From assembly GCA_009738435.1 (NCBI GenBank), contig CP046522.1, positions 3,131,249 through 3,195,248 of the forward strand: DNA of 64,000 nucleotides, in the 5' to 3' direction. Below the pieces are notes generated by a model. It ran no database searches and was not told the DNA's origin. It saw only the letters and a program-made list of their open reading frames with translations. The position numbers were made by a program, and so were the translations under genes. Origin of the DNA: Clostridium bovifaecis (lineage in GTDB: Bacteria > Bacillota > Clostridia > Clostridiales > Clostridiaceae). Positions 29,752 to 40,556 of the stretch are shown here, piece after piece (position 1 is the first letter of the stretch; the number at the start of each line of letters is the position of its first letter).

Positions 29752-30019
29752 CTCTAAGAAAATTGCGATGCAATTTTCTTAGAGGATAGTCCCTAGTCTC
29801 TAATCGCTAATCACTAAAATATAGATGTTAAGCTTCAGATGTTGAGAATAAATTGATGTTGCAGTGTAAAGCAAAGTGAAGCAAAAACTAACTACAAACT
29901 TCTTCTAACTCCACATAATAAGGGCTTAGCATCTACAACATTATCTTACCGCTGACCTACTAGCGATTAGTGACTAGAGGTTAGTGATTTAGAAATATTT
30001 TGCGTCGCAAAATATTTCT
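29752..30019. repeat. Interspersed repeat block flanked by two core palindromes
   Basis: The block opens with ctctaagaaaattgc/gcaattttcttagag (29752-29784) and ends with agaaatattttgc/gcaaaatatttct (29991-30019). Between them are inverted runs of the ctaatcgctaatcactaa / tagcgattagtgactag type and short direct repeats. The right palindrome overlaps the end of the ABC exporter gene. The whole segment looks like a mobile or recombined intergenic element without a gene. Confidence 0.6.
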
Positions 30020-31752
30020 ATTCTGCTTCATCTGGAATGTATCCTTTAAACTGTGAATTATACAATTTTGAATATATCCCATTCTCTTTTATCAATTCTT
30101 CGTGAGAGCCTTTTTCTTCAATTCCTTTGCCTGTTAAAACAATTATTTCATCTGCATTTTTTACGGTTGACAGCCTATGCGCTACAACTATAGTAGTTCT
30201 TCCTTTTGACAGCTTTTCAAGAGACTTTTGAATAATGATTTCTGTAGCATTATCTAAAGCAGAGGTAGCTTCATCTAATATTAGGATTGGAGGATTTTTC
30301 AAAAATACTCTAGCTATAGATATTCTTTGCTTTTGTCCTCCTGATAGCTTGATTCCTCTTTCCCCTACATAAGTATTATAACCTTCTGGGAGATTCATTA
30401 TAAATTCATGAATATTAGCATTTTTAGCTGCTTCCATTACTTCTTCATCTGTAGCTTCAGGGTTTCCATAAAGAATATTTTCTTTTATTGTTCCTGTAAA
30501 CAAAAATACATCTTGCTGTACCATACCTATGTTTTTTCTAAGCGATTCCAAAGTTAAGTCCTTTATATTTTTCCCATCTATAAATACTCCACCTTCCGTA
30601 ACCTCATAAAATCTAGGTATCAAATGACAAAGCGTGGTTTTCCCTCCTCCCGAAGGTCCAACCAATGCTAAAGTTTTCCCTGCCTCAACTTTAAGATTTA
30701 TATTAGATAATACAGATTCTTTATCATTATAATTAAATATAACATTTTTAAAATCTATATTTCCACTTACATCTTTAAGCTCTATAGCGTCTTCTTTATC
30801 TTTTATATCCGGCTGTATACTCATTATCTCCATAAATCTTTCAAAACCTGTCATGCCTGACTGGTATTGCTCTATAAAAGAAGTAAGCCTTCTAATTGGC
30901 TGCATAAATAAGTTAATGTACAATAAGTATGCTACTAGATCCCCAGGAGTTATAATATTTTTATATGTAAATACACCTCCTGCAAAAATTACAATTACAT
31001 TTAGTATATCAATTAAAAAGTGTATTCCTGAGTAGAATTCTGCCATAGCTTTATATGCATATTCCCTTGATTGTCTGAACCTATCATTTCCCTCATCAAA
31101 CTTTTCCATTTCATATTCTTCGTTAGTAAAGGATTTTGCCACTCTTATTCCTGATATGCTGTTTTCAAGTTGCGCATTTACGTCAGCAACTTTCTTCCTA
31201 ACTTCTTTAAAAGCAGTATTCATTTTAACTCTCTTGTTTATAGCAAATATAATCATAAGTGGCACAAAAGCAAAGACTATTAAAGTAAGTCTCCAATCGA
31301 TGGTACACAAAGCTATGAATGAGCCTAGAAGCATCACCAATGATATAAACAAATCTTCTGGTCCATGGTGAGCTAGCTCTGATACTTCCATCAAATCATT
31401 GACAATTCTAGACATAATATGGCCTGTCTTATTGTCATCAAAATAGCTAAATGGAAGCTTTTGAAGATGAGAAAATATCTCTTTTCTCATATCATACTGC
31501 ATTCTTACTCCTACTACATGTCCCCAATAATCAACAGTATAATTAAATATTAACTTTAATATATAACATCACTAAGAATATAACTAGTTTATACAAAAGG
31601 CTTAGTTGTCTATTAGGTATTACATCATTTATGATTTTTCTAGATATCATTGGATAGAAAAGATCTGCTGCAGCTGCTAAGAATGCACAAGTCATGTCTA
31701 ACATAAATAACTTCATGTGTGGTTTATAATATCCTATAAATTTTTTTATCAA
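30018..31752 (-). pseudogene. ABC exporter (permease plus ATPase), one frameshift near the N-terminus
   Basis: Two frames together encode a typical half-size exporter of about 578 residues. The first 69 codons (TTG start at 31752 behind GGAGG) hold the first membrane helix. The rest holds the remaining helices and an ATPase with Walker A GPSGGGKTT, signature LSGGQ, Walker B ILILDEATSALD and H-loop VVAHRLSTV. One base is missing around 31560, within an AT stretch, so YIKVNI-stop should read on into ...FNYTVDYWGHVVG. It may be a real inactivation or a read error. Likely role: lipid, peptide or drug export. Confidence 0.85.
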
Positions 31753-32034
31753 CCCTACTTCCTCCTCTCTTTACGCAAAAACTTAATATATATCATACAC
31801 TAATTTCTCCATTAATTCTACTTTGCTAATCCCCTATATATTTTAATTCTCATCAAATTCTTCTCTCTTGCATAGATTGCTACTAAATGTTAAATATTTC
31901 TTTTACGGTTGATTTTATCCACGCCATATATTATAATTAATTATTATTATTAACCAATAATAAATATTATATTTCTAAATGAGGTCTATATTTTGTATAA
32001 ATTAAGCTTCATCTAACTTTAAGGAGGTAATTTT

Positions 32035-33366
32035 ATGGATAACAGTAAAGTACGCCGATGGAGATGTGCGATTTGCCTTGAAGAGTTTGAGGGAGACGAA
32101 CCTCCTGTACCTTGCCCTGTATGCGGTGCTGGTAGAGACCAATTTATTGAAATATCTTCCCAAAATCAGATTAAAGAAAAGCTTAGTAGTAATAACAAAA
32201 GCATCGTAATTATAGGCAATGGCGCTGCTGGATATTATGCAGCTAAGACTATAAGAGAGCAAAGTAGCAACGCTCATATAACAATGATTTCATCTGAGGA
32301 GTATTTATCCTATTATAGACCCCAAGTATCTACTTATTTGTCCATGGAAAGATTAGAAAATAGTATGTTCATCTCCCCTATAGAATGGTACATTAACAAT
32401 AATATAAATATAAAACTTGCACAATGGGTTAAAGAAATAAATACGTCTAGAAAAATAGTTATATTAGAAAGTAGAGAAGAAATCTCTTATGATAAATTAA
32501 TTCTTGCTAATGGCAGTAGAAGCTCTGTTCTTCCTATTAAAGGGATAGAAAAGAAAAATGTATTTACTTTAAGGAACATAAAAGATGCAAATAATATGAA
32601 AAATTCAATATCCCAAGGAAAAAATGCAATTGTAATAGGCGGAGGACTTTTAGGCCTTGAAGCTGCATGGCAGTTAAAACAAGCTGGGTTAAATGTAACT
32701 GTTGTTGAATTTACCTCTACTTTACTTTCACGCCAATTAGATAAGGAAGGGGCAGATATTTTCAAAAGTTATATAGATGCTGCTGGCATTCCTATTTTAC
32801 TTGGAGAATCTGTAGAAGAAATCTTCGGCAGCAGTTCAGTGCATGGAGTAAAACTAAAAAGCGGCAAACTTCTCGAAGCCGATATGGTATTGTTTTCTGT
32901 TGGTATCATACCAAATAAAGAACTTGTACAAAATACATCAATTATCACTAATAGAGGGATTTTAGTAAACGAAAAAATGAAAACAAATCTGGATGATATT
33001 TACGCTTGTGGCGATGTAGCTGAAATAAACGGAAAAATATACGGCAATTGGCCTTCCGCTATCGAAATGGGAAAAGTGGCTGGACTCAATGCTCTAGGCA
33101 TAGACTCCTTATTTAAGGATTTTATTCCTTCAACTATATTTGATGAAATGGGGGTAAAAATCTTCTCTTGTGGTGATATTGATTCTTCCTATAAAACTTT
33201 AACAATCAAGGTTAGTGCAGAAAACTTTCTACAAAAGCTATTCTTTAAGGACAATATTTTAGTAGGTGGCTATATAATAGGAAATACCTCTTCAGCTCAA
33301 GACATAGTAAATTCTATAAAGAAAAATAAAACTTTAAATGACATACAATACTCCGTTCCTAAATAG
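32035..33366 (+). CDS. Rubredoxin-domain-fused NAD(P)H:rubredoxin oxidoreductase-like flavoprotein
   Basis: A 443-residue fusion. Residues 9-36 form a rubredoxin-type iron site (CAIC and CPVCG). From about residue 55 a pyridine-nucleotide disulfide-reductase fold follows, with the FAD motif IIGNGAAGYYAAKTI, the NAD motif VIGGGLLGLEAAWQL and YACGDVAEING. In clostridia such enzymes pass electrons from NADH through rubredoxin to oxygen- or peroxide-reducing proteins. Here donor and carrier domains are joined in one chain. It is a stand-alone gene with a strong AAGGAGG site and its own terminator. Confidence 0.88.
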   Translation: MDNSKVRRWRCAICLEEFEGDEPPVPCPVCGAGRDQFIEISSQNQIKEKLSSNNKSIVIIGNGAAGYYAAKTIREQSSNAHITMISSEEYLSYYRPQVSTYLSMERLENSMFISPIEWYINNNINIKLAQWVKEINTSRKIVILESREEISYDKLILANGSRSSVLPIKGIEKKNVFTLRNIKDANNMKNSISQGKNAIVIGGGLLGLEAAWQLKQAGLNVTVVEFTSTLLSRQLDKEGADIFKSYIDAAGIPILLGESVEEIFGSSSVHGVKLKSGKLLEADMVLFSVGIIPNKELVQNTSIITNRGILVNEKMKTNLDDIYACGDVAEINGKIYGNWPSAIEMGKVAGLNALGIDSLFKDFIPSTIFDEMGVKIFSCGDIDSSYKTLTIKVSAENFLQKLFFKDNILVGGYIIGNTSSAQDIVNSIKKNKTLNDIQYSVPK

Positions 33367-33370
33367 ATTA

Positions 33371-33392
33371 AAAGCTGGCACTGCCAGCTTTA
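33371..33392 (+). terminator. Terminator after the flavoprotein
   Basis: aaagctggca / tgccagcttt with almost no loop, then a T-containing stretch. Confidence 0.7.
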
Positions 33393-33459
33393 CTTTAAAT
33401 TTTTCTAATCTAACTAACTGACCTATAACCTCTAATTTGGTTTTAATCTAGCCAGCTTT

Positions 33460-36400
33460 TTAGCTGTATTCTAAAGTGGTCTTACTTCCACCTTCCCCTG
33501 GTCTTGCAGGAGTTACAATAAGCTTAACTGGAACTCTATTTTTGAGTTCCTCAACGTGACTGATTATTCCAACAGATAATCTAGAACTATGCAGCTTTTC
33601 TAAAGAACTCATAACAAGGTCTAATAGTTCTGTATCCAAGGTTCCAAACCCTTCATCAAGGAAAAAGAATTCTAATGGAGCGCTTCCCTTTAATTGAACC
33701 TGAGATGATAAAGCTAAAGCAAGTGATAAGGAAGTTAAAAAAGTCTCTCCTCCAGAAAGCGTACTAGTATCCCTAATTTCTCCTCCATTAAAATCATCTC
33801 TTATTGTAAAGTTCCCTTCGCTATCAATTTCGAGAGCATATCTTTCTTTGGTTATATTTTTTAATCTTCTTGAAGCTTCTTTTGCTATGTACTTTAATTG
33901 ATTCATTGCCACAAATTCTACAAACTTATTTCCCTCTACTAGCTTTCCTAAATCATTTAAAAGGCTCAGCTTATGTTCTAATTCCCTTTCTTTTTTTCTA
34001 AGTTCTTTTAATTCTTCTAAGTCTCTTTTCAAGTCGTCTATAGTCTTTTGAAGTGTAGCAATTTCCTTTATTTTTAAATTTAGCAATTTCTCTTTTACTA
34101 TCCTATTATTCTTTAATTCTTCCCACTTAACTTCTTCTATAAACTCTCCATTTAATCTTGTTTCAATTCTGCTAATATTACCTTTTACCTCTTTAAAATC
34201 ATCTTCAAATTTATTGATTTCCTCTTTAATTTTGCTTATAGCCGCTTCATCCAGCATTACCTTTAAGACTTCTTCTTCATTATTAAAGTCATTTTCCTTT
34301 AATGATGATAATAGCTTTTTGTTTTGCTCTTCTAACCTAGAGCTTAACATCTTTTTAGCCTCTTCTAGGCTTAACTTTTTATCATATACCTGTTGTTTTT
34401 TATTCTTCTCACTTTCTAATTTATCTTTTAGTAGGTCACTATTTTTATTTATTTCTTCTATTTTACTTTCTATAACATTTATATTTATATATGGATTCTC
34501 TCCTTCGGAAAGCCTTCTTATTTCCTCTTCTTTTTCCTCAATTATTTTCTTTTTTTCAGTACCACTTTGAAGAATTTTACTAAGTTCAATATCTAGTTTT
34601 TTCTCTTGTATGGACAACTCTTCTTTTTCTTTGTCCATGGCTTCTATCAGCCTTCTCTTCTCTTTTTGTGTGTTTCCAAGAGTTTGAGTTTCCCTTTCAA
34701 AAGCCTTTATTTCTTCCATCTTTAAAGATACATTTTCTAACTGCAAATCACTTTTTAATTTTAAGTACTCTATAGACGCCGTATTTAACTTTTCATTCTC
34801 TTTTAATAATTCACTGCTTAGCTCCTCTAAGATACTATTTTCACTTTTCATCATTTCATTTAACTTTGTTTCTCTTACGTCTATTTTAGTCTTTTTCTCT
34901 CTTTCAGCGATTAAACCTTTTTCTATTTCTTCTTTTTCTTTAATATACTTTTGAAGCTTTTCTTTTAGCTCTACAAACTCTTTTTCCTTTTTTCCCTTTA
35001 TATCTTTTAGCTTAGCAATATCGATGTCTTTTAAGCCATCTAACAATAACTGGTAATCCCTACCAATATGTTCCTCATCTTTTTCAAAACTTACTATTTT
35101 TAAGGATAATTTATTTATATCCTCATTTAATTTTTCAATGACTTCTTCTAGATTATCCCTATCCGTTTCTTTTTCCTGCAGTTCTAATCTGTCTATTCCT
35201 TTTGCTGGACTTAAATGATGAGTTGACCCGCACACAGGGCAAGGCTCGCCTTCTTCCAATTCTGAGGCTAGAATGCTTGCTAAATTAGATTTATTTATAT
35301 GATCTATTTCTGCCTTTACCTTAGTTAATTCAGCCTTTCTTTTCTCCAATTCTTCTTTTGAAGCAACTAATTTTTCCTTAATAGGTATCTTATTATTAGT
35401 AAGTTGTTCTATCTTTGTCTCTAGATCTCTTCTTTTACTATCATCTATCAATATTTTGTCAAGCTTTTCCCTGTATAAGTTTAGTTCTTCTGCTTTACCA
35501 AGGAGTATAGAGCTATCTCCAGGATTATTCCCATCTAGAGCTTCTACCTTATTTTCTAACTCTTTAACAATAGTATTTTGCTCTTCTTGAATTCTTAAAG
35601 TTTCTTCGTGTTCTCTAAATAACCTCTTTAGGTTATCTCTTCTATTCTTCTCCTTTAGCTGTATTTCATTCCTTCTGCTTAAATATTGATTATATTCGCT
35701 TTCTTTTTCTAGAGCATTCTGAACCTTTTCTCTATATTCAGGCTCTACTTTTATTTCAATTAATCTTTGTTCTATCTCTTCAACATTTTTATTTGCCTTT
35801 TCTCTATTCGTACTAATAGAATCTATTTTTTTATCTATTAAATCTTTTCCACTCTTTATCTTGCTATATTCTTCCCGCAGCTTCTTTCTTTCTACATTGA
35901 GCAATTCAACAGCCTTAGTGATTTCTATGGCTTGATTAAGATTGGCTTTTCTTGTTATAAGTAAAGGTAATACTTCATCTTTTTCTATTACTGCTTTATT
36001 ATAGGCCACTTCAGTAGCCTTTAATACTTCTTCAATTTCCTTCAATCTTATACTTACTTCTACTAAATCTTCTGCATTTTTCTTTATATTATTCTTTACT
36101 TGCAAAAGATCGTCAATGGAAGGTTTTACCTTTAGAGCACCCTCAGCTTTTTTTAGCTTTTCTTTTTCTTCATTTATATCTTCAATCCTATTACTAAGCT
36201 TTTCTTCTTTTTGTTTAAATATCTTAAGTTCTCTTTGCAACTCCCATATGTCTTTATATTTCTCATAGTCTTCATCTAATTTTTTCTTTTCCTCTTGAAG
36301 CAGCTTTTCTTCTTTTATTACTCCTTTTAATTCCTCTTCCTTATCTTTAAAATCTTCCTCTGTAATTCCCTCATACTTTTTTAATTCTCCTGTGAGAATA

Positions 36401-36990
36401 TTCTCCTCTTTTATATAAATACTTTTGACCTTCTTTATTCTATCTCCTAAAATCTTCCCATACTTCTCAAGGTTAAAAATTCTCTCCAACATATCTCTTT
36501 TATCTTTGCCTTTAAGCTTTAAAAACTCATTAAATTTTCCTTGTGGAAGAACTACCGAGCGAGTAAAATCTTCTCCTGTGAGTCCAATTATTTTTTCTAT
36601 TTCGTTTTGCAGTTCGTTTGGCCCCTCAGCAATTACCCGTTCTCTCCCTTCCTCTTTCTTTATAAGTCTTGCATATTTTGTATTGTATCCGCCAGTTTTA
36701 TTTATCTTTAAGTTTCTCTCCGCAATATAAGTTCTTCTCTCGGTTCCATTACCTATCTCAAATTCATAGCTTACAGTTAAATTCTTAGTTGATGTATTTA
36801 TGTATCCCTTATTTGTCCGTGTAACATTTCCGTAAAGTGCAATAGTTATAGCATCGAGTATTGTAGACTTTCCACTTCCTGTTGGCCCAAAGATACCAAA
36901 CAAACCTTTTTCTATAAGCTTATCAAAGTGTATAATTTGCTCTTCTTCAAAACTATTAAGTCCTGATATCTTAAGTATTCTAGGCTTCAT
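33460..36990 (-). CDS. sbcC: Exonuclease SbcC, Rad50-like ATPase
   Basis: A 1176-residue SMC-like protein with Walker A FGPTGSGKSTILDAI near residue 36. Two long Lys/Glu-rich coiled coils surround a zinc hook, EPCPVCGSTHH, near residue 585. The C-terminal ATPase has the signature LSGGETFLTSLSLALALSS and Walker B FFLDEGFGTLD. With SbcD it processes DNA hairpins and protein-blocked ends. I choose the ATG at 36990, which overlaps the sbcD stop by 11 bases with GAGGAG ten bases upstream, over an in-frame TTG at 37014. Confidence 0.95.
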   Translation of the reverse strand: MKPRILKISGLNSFEEEQIIHFDKLIEKGLFGIFGPTGSGKSTILDAITIALYGNVTRTNKGYINTSTKNLTVSYEFEIGNGTERRTYIAERNLKINKTGGYNTKYARLIKKEEGRERVIAEGPNELQNEIEKIIGLTGEDFTRSVVLPQGKFNEFLKLKGKDKRDMLERIFNLEKYGKILGDRIKKVKSIYIKEENILTGELKKYEGITEEDFKDKEEELKGVIKEEKLLQEEKKKLDEDYEKYKDIWELQRELKIFKQKEEKLSNRIEDINEEKEKLKKAEGALKVKPSIDDLLQVKNNIKKNAEDLVEVSIRLKEIEEVLKATEVAYNKAVIEKDEVLPLLITRKANLNQAIEITKAVELLNVERKKLREEYSKIKSGKDLIDKKIDSISTNREKANKNVEEIEQRLIEIKVEPEYREKVQNALEKESEYNQYLSRRNEIQLKEKNRRDNLKRLFREHEETLRIQEEQNTIVKELENKVEALDGNNPGDSSILLGKAEELNLYREKLDKILIDDSKRRDLETKIEQLTNNKIPIKEKLVASKEELEKRKAELTKVKAEIDHINKSNLASILASELEEGEPCPVCGSTHHLSPAKGIDRLELQEKETDRDNLEEVIEKLNEDINKLSLKIVSFEKDEEHIGRDYQLLLDGLKDIDIAKLKDIKGKKEKEFVELKEKLQKYIKEKEEIEKGLIAEREKKTKIDVRETKLNEMMKSENSILEELSSELLKENEKLNTASIEYLKLKSDLQLENVSLKMEEIKAFERETQTLGNTQKEKRRLIEAMDKEKEELSIQEKKLDIELSKILQSGTEKKKIIEEKEEEIRRLSEGENPYININVIESKIEEINKNSDLLKDKLESEKNKKQQVYDKKLSLEEAKKMLSSRLEEQNKKLLSSLKENDFNNEEEVLKVMLDEAAISKIKEEINKFEDDFKEVKGNISRIETRLNGEFIEEVKWEELKNNRIVKEKLLNLKIKEIATLQKTIDDLKRDLEELKELRKKERELEHKLSLLNDLGKLVEGNKFVEFVAMNQLKYIAKEASRRLKNITKERYALEIDSEGNFTIRDDFNGGEIRDTSTLSGGETFLTSLSLALALSSQVQLKGSAPLEFFFLDEGFGTLDTELLDLVMSSLEKLHSSRLSVGIISHVEELKNRVPVKLIVTPARPGEGGSKTTLEYS

Positions 36991-38197
36991 CTTCTTCACT
37001 CTCCTCAGCTTCAACTATATTTAAAAACAAATCCATAATTTCTTCACTGGGTTCTACCATCCTCTGTTTCATGTAAAAGTCTTTAAACAGTTCTTTCATG
37101 CTTTTTTCTTTGATATCAAAAAAACCCTCTTCTTCGTCATCTTGTCCAATAATTATTGGCCTGATCTCTAATATGTCCTTTTTTAATTCTTTCATTTCTT
37201 TAATATGCTCTTGAGTGATATATTTATCTGTTTTTATCTCTAGATAAACCCACACTTCTCTATTCTTATTCTCTTCACATTTTTTTATAGCTTCCTCTAC
37301 ACTATCACAAGTCCAAATTTCAATTGGCTTATAATTTTTAAAAGGAGTTCTTTGTACTTTTGCTTCTTCTCCTGCTTTAACATCTACAATGTAACAGTAC
37401 TTTGTATATCCGATTTCACTTTTACTGTACTGAAGAGGAGATCCTGCATAAATGCATTTTGTCTTAGCATTTATCTCCTGAGGTCTATGTAAATGTCCGA
37501 GGGCTACGTACTGAGCTTTCTCTGGAAATATAGCAGCGCTAACGGCAAGGCTTCCACCTAGTTGAATTTGTCTCTCTGAGTCAGATTCTTCACCTCCAAG
37601 AACAAACAGGTGAGATACAACTAGGTTTATAGTGTCATCTCTATACATTTCTGAAAGCTTTTTAAGCAGCTCTCCAACTCTTTCAGAATAGTTCTTTTGT
37701 CTCTCCTCCTCCTCAATGCCTTCTGATAATACTTCATTTAATCTTTTCTCACTTGGATAGGGTAGAGTAATTATAACAGATTTTTCTCCCTTGACTTCCA
37801 CCTCAACATATCCCTCTCCAGCATCTATAATCTTATGCTTTCCACAGTTTCCAATCTGTGCACAGCTTTTAGGCCTTCCTAAGATAATAACTCCTTGCTC
37901 GTAGGCTAAAGGGCTTGCTGCTGATAGTCTGTCTGGATTGTCATGGTTTCCTGCTATAATCAATACTAACCTTTCTCCATTATTGCAAATTTGCTTTAAC
38001 GCTCTATAAAATAACCTTTCAGCCACGGCTGGTGGATTACTATTGTCATAAATATCTCCAGAAATAATAACAACGTCTATATTATTTTCATTCACAATGT
38101 GGATAAAATCATCAACAAATCTTTTTTGTTCCTCTATTCTACTAGCTCCTTCTAAATTCTTACCTAAGTGCCAGTCTCCTGTATGTAATATTCTCAT
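36980..38197 (-). CDS. sbcD: Exonuclease SbcD, Mre11-like nuclease
   Basis: A 405-residue metallophosphoesterase with motifs GDWHLGK, SGDIYDNSNPP, IAGNHDNPDRL, VVSHLF and GHLHRP, which hold the two manganese ions. Acting with SbcC it cuts hairpins and long inverted repeats. The neighbourhood is rich in perfect palindromes, which SbcCD would be expected to attack, though no specific link is shown. The acidic tail EAEESEEDEA overlaps the start of sbcC. Confidence 0.95.
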   Translation of the reverse strand: MRILHTGDWHLGKNLEGASRIEEQKRFVDDFIHIVNENNIDVVIISGDIYDNSNPPAVAERLFYRALKQICNNGERLVLIIAGNHDNPDRLSAASPLAYEQGVIILGRPKSCAQIGNCGKHKIIDAGEGYVEVEVKGEKSVIITLPYPSEKRLNEVLSEGIEEEERQKNYSERVGELLKKLSEMYRDDTINLVVSHLFVLGGEESDSERQIQLGGSLAVSAAIFPEKAQYVALGHLHRPQEINAKTKCIYAGSPLQYSKSEIGYTKYCYIVDVKAGEEAKVQRTPFKNYKPIEIWTCDSVEEAIKKCEENKNREVWVYLEIKTDKYITQEHIKEMKELKKDILEIRPIIIGQDDEEEGFFDIKEKSMKELFKDFYMKQRMVEPSEEIMDLFLNIVEAEESEEDEA

Positions 38198-38330
38198 TTA
38201 CATCACCTCTATAATTTCTTTACAAAAACAGCCTTTTTTCAAGTTTACCATTTTTCCAACCTTAAATACATAGCCCATTTTTGGAAATATAGAAATAAAT
38301 TGCGACACAATTTTTTAAATTATAATATGA

Positions 38331-38367
38331 AAAAGACAGGCTAAAGTATTAGTTTAGCCTGTCTTTT
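38331..38367. terminator. Bidirectional terminator before sbcD, after the NSS gene
   Basis: aaaagacaggctaaa / tttagcctgtctttt, a perfect 15-bp stem with a 7-base loop. Confidence 0.9.
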
Positions 38368-38370
38368 CTA

Positions 38371-39837
38371 TTACGCTTCCTCTGAAGCACCTGAATTTTC
38401 TGTTTTAAAATGAAAGAATGCAAGCACTAGCGTCAATAATCCTATTGCGCCTAATACTATATTAGGCAGCATTGGTCCTACATTTTTTAACTTACTCATT
38501 ATTCCAGTGAAATATAAGAATATCATTCCTATAGCTACTGGCGCAAGTACCTTAACTACAAAGCTATATGCTTTTTCCTGCTTAAAAGAAAATAGTCCAT
38601 CACTAGAAATTTCTTTTGCTGCATTTTTAGCACCCCATACCCAACCAACAAAGATACAAACTAGTATTCCTCCAAAAGGTAATAATATATTGGAAGTTAA
38701 GAAGTCTAGATAATCAAATATGCTTCTTCCAAATATTGATATACCGCTCCATACTCCAAAGGATAAGGTACTAGGTATTCCTACTACAAATAATGCTACA
38801 GAAATAAGGATTGTTGCCTTTTTTCTATTCACATTAAACTGTTCTGTGAAGCATGCTACAACAACTTCTAACAATGATATAGTTGATGTTATAGCAGCTA
38901 TTGCAATTAATACAAAGAATAAAGTAGCAAAAAATGCTCCAAAAGGCATTGATTTAAATACTGCAGGTAAAGTAACAAATATAAGTGCTGGTCCAGCATT
39001 TGGTTCTAATCCATAAGCAAATACTGCTGGAAATATAACTATTCCCGCCATTAATGCAACTAAAGTATCTAGTATTGTTACTTGAAGAGCCAAAGATACT
39101 AAATTCTCTTCCTTCTTTATATAGCTACCATAAGTTAGTATTATTCCCATACCTAAGCTAAGAGAATAAAATGCATGTCCAACAGCTTCTAAAACAGATG
39201 CTGGAGTAAGCTGAGAAAAATCTGGTTTAAATAAAAACTCTAATCCTTTTGATGCTCCATCTAAGGTCACTGACCTAACCATTAATACGATTAATAATAC
39301 GAATAAAATTGGCATTAATATCTTACTATACTTTTCTACACCATCTTTTACTCCTGCAACTACTACAAAGGCTGTTATTCCTAAAACAACAAAGTTCCAA
39401 AACAGAGGTTGTATAGTTTGAGATATAATTCCTCCAAAATAATCCCCTAAAGCGCTTGGCGCTACGCTTGTTAATTTTCCAGTTACAGCTTTACTTATAT
39501 ACGAAAGTACCCATCCAGCTATTATTGCATAGTAGGATAAAATAATAAATGCCGTTGAAACAGCTACTACTCCAGTTAAATGCCATGACTTTTTAGGTTT
39601 TAACTTTTTAAATGCCCCTACTGCATTAGCTTGTGTCTTTCTTCCTAATGCAAATTCAGAAAGCATAACAGGTACTCCTATTGCAACTATACATATTAAA
39701 TAAACTAAAATAAATGCTGCTCCCCCATTTTTTCCTGTTATATACGGAAATTTCCATATATTGCCTAACCCTACTGCTGACCCTGCTGCTGCAGCTAAAA
39801 GCCCAAGTCTTGTTCCAAAATTATCTCTCTTCATCAT
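38371..39837 (-). CDS. Neurotransmitter:sodium symporter family amino-acid transporter
   Basis: A 488-residue NSS/SNF transporter (LeuT/MhsT type). Helix 1 carries the sodium- and substrate-binding GSAVGLGNIWKFPYITGKNGG, and SYYAIIAGWVLSYI and the helix-6 region VGHAFYSLSLGMGIILTYGSY are well conserved. It imports an amino acid with sodium. A complete T-box leader with its own promoter precedes it, so expression rises when one tRNA is uncharged. The specifier should name the amino acid; my reading is isoleucine with caution. Confidence 0.9.
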   Translation of the reverse strand: MMKRDNFGTRLGLLAAAAGSAVGLGNIWKFPYITGKNGGAAFILVYLICIVAIGVPVMLSEFALGRKTQANAVGAFKKLKPKKSWHLTGVVAVSTAFIILSYYAIIAGWVLSYISKAVTGKLTSVAPSALGDYFGGIISQTIQPLFWNFVVLGITAFVVVAGVKDGVEKYSKILMPILFVLLIVLMVRSVTLDGASKGLEFLFKPDFSQLTPASVLEAVGHAFYSLSLGMGIILTYGSYIKKEENLVSLALQVTILDTLVALMAGIVIFPAVFAYGLEPNAGPALIFVTLPAVFKSMPFGAFFATLFFVLIAIAAITSTISLLEVVVACFTEQFNVNRKKATILISVALFVVGIPSTLSFGVWSGISIFGRSIFDYLDFLTSNILLPFGGILVCIFVGWVWGAKNAAKEISSDGLFSFKQEKAYSFVVKVLAPVAIGMIFLYFTGIMSKLKNVGPMLPNIVLGAIGLLTLVLAFFHFKTENSGASEEA

Positions 39838-39956
39838 TAGTCCCCCTTTTATATAAGTTATTAATTACAAATTTTAAAATTTTAACCATAAAAGATTATG
39901 CCCCACTAAAGCTTTATTCCTCCTTTCTTTTATCACCTTTAAATACTGCAAGTAAT

Positions 39957-40260
39957 AAAAAAAATCTTTCATCTCTATGAATAACTATTCATAGGGACGA
40001 AAGATTAATATTCGTGGTACCACCCTAATTCGCATTGATTAAAAATGCCTCATTATCAGGTCGAAGTATTTTAAAGTACTTGAACCATAGCCATATATCG
40101 GTGACTACCGTCCTCACCTACTAAAGCAATCTTTTTCGGCTTGGCAGCTCAGGAGTGATCATTATATACTCGTTTTAACGCTAGCTTCCACCAAATGCTA
40201 GCTCTCTGTAGATAAAAACTTAGTATTTTTCTCTCCGTCTTAGCTTTTAAATAATGCAAT
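39957..40260 (-). promoter_or_regulatory. T-box riboswitch leader
   Basis: On the minus strand the order is the GGAG-based stem I with AGAGAG and GGTGGAAGC, the T-box sequence AGGGTGGTACCACG (40026-40013), then terminator AATCTTTCGTCCCTATGAA / TTCATAGAGATGAAAGATT with eight T. The specifier loop side reads ATAATGATCA (40165-40156), before CTCC closes the stem. AUC (Ile), followed by the usual A, is my best codon; AUG and GAU are possible. It controls the NSS transporter. Confidence 0.93.
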
Positions 40261-40281
40261 ATCTCGTTAATATTTATTCAT

Positions 40282-40310
40282 ATTATAAAAAGCTTAAGCT
40301 GATTTGTCAA
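40282..40310 (-). promoter_or_regulatory. Promoter of the T-box leader
   Basis: TTGACA, 17 bases, TATAAT on the minus strand, just upstream of the stem I region. Confidence 0.85.
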
Positions 40311-40556
40311 TAGCTTTTCTTGAAATCGTCTTAAAATTTTAAAAATTAAAATTGCACATATCTATTAAAATTCACTAAAAAATCCTAGTTTATTTCTCTT
40401 AACTATGATTAAAATAAGTTATATAAATAATTCATCAACTTTTTTAATCTAGATTCAAAAATCTTTCAACTTTAGACTTTGACCTTCTTTGACTTTTATT
40501 TTATTATATAACTGTAAGTTAAAGATATAGACTAATAAAACTTGGAGGGATTAAAA

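Noticed and set aside
29752..30019. Considered as a CRISPR or att-type array
   Set aside because: The repeats are palindromes with differing arms and no regular spacers; no cas or integrase gene is near.
34214..34570. Hydrophobic open frame opposite sbcC
   Set aside because: It mirrors the Lys/Glu-rich coiled coil of SbcC; Ser/Leu/Phe-rich content is the complement artefact.
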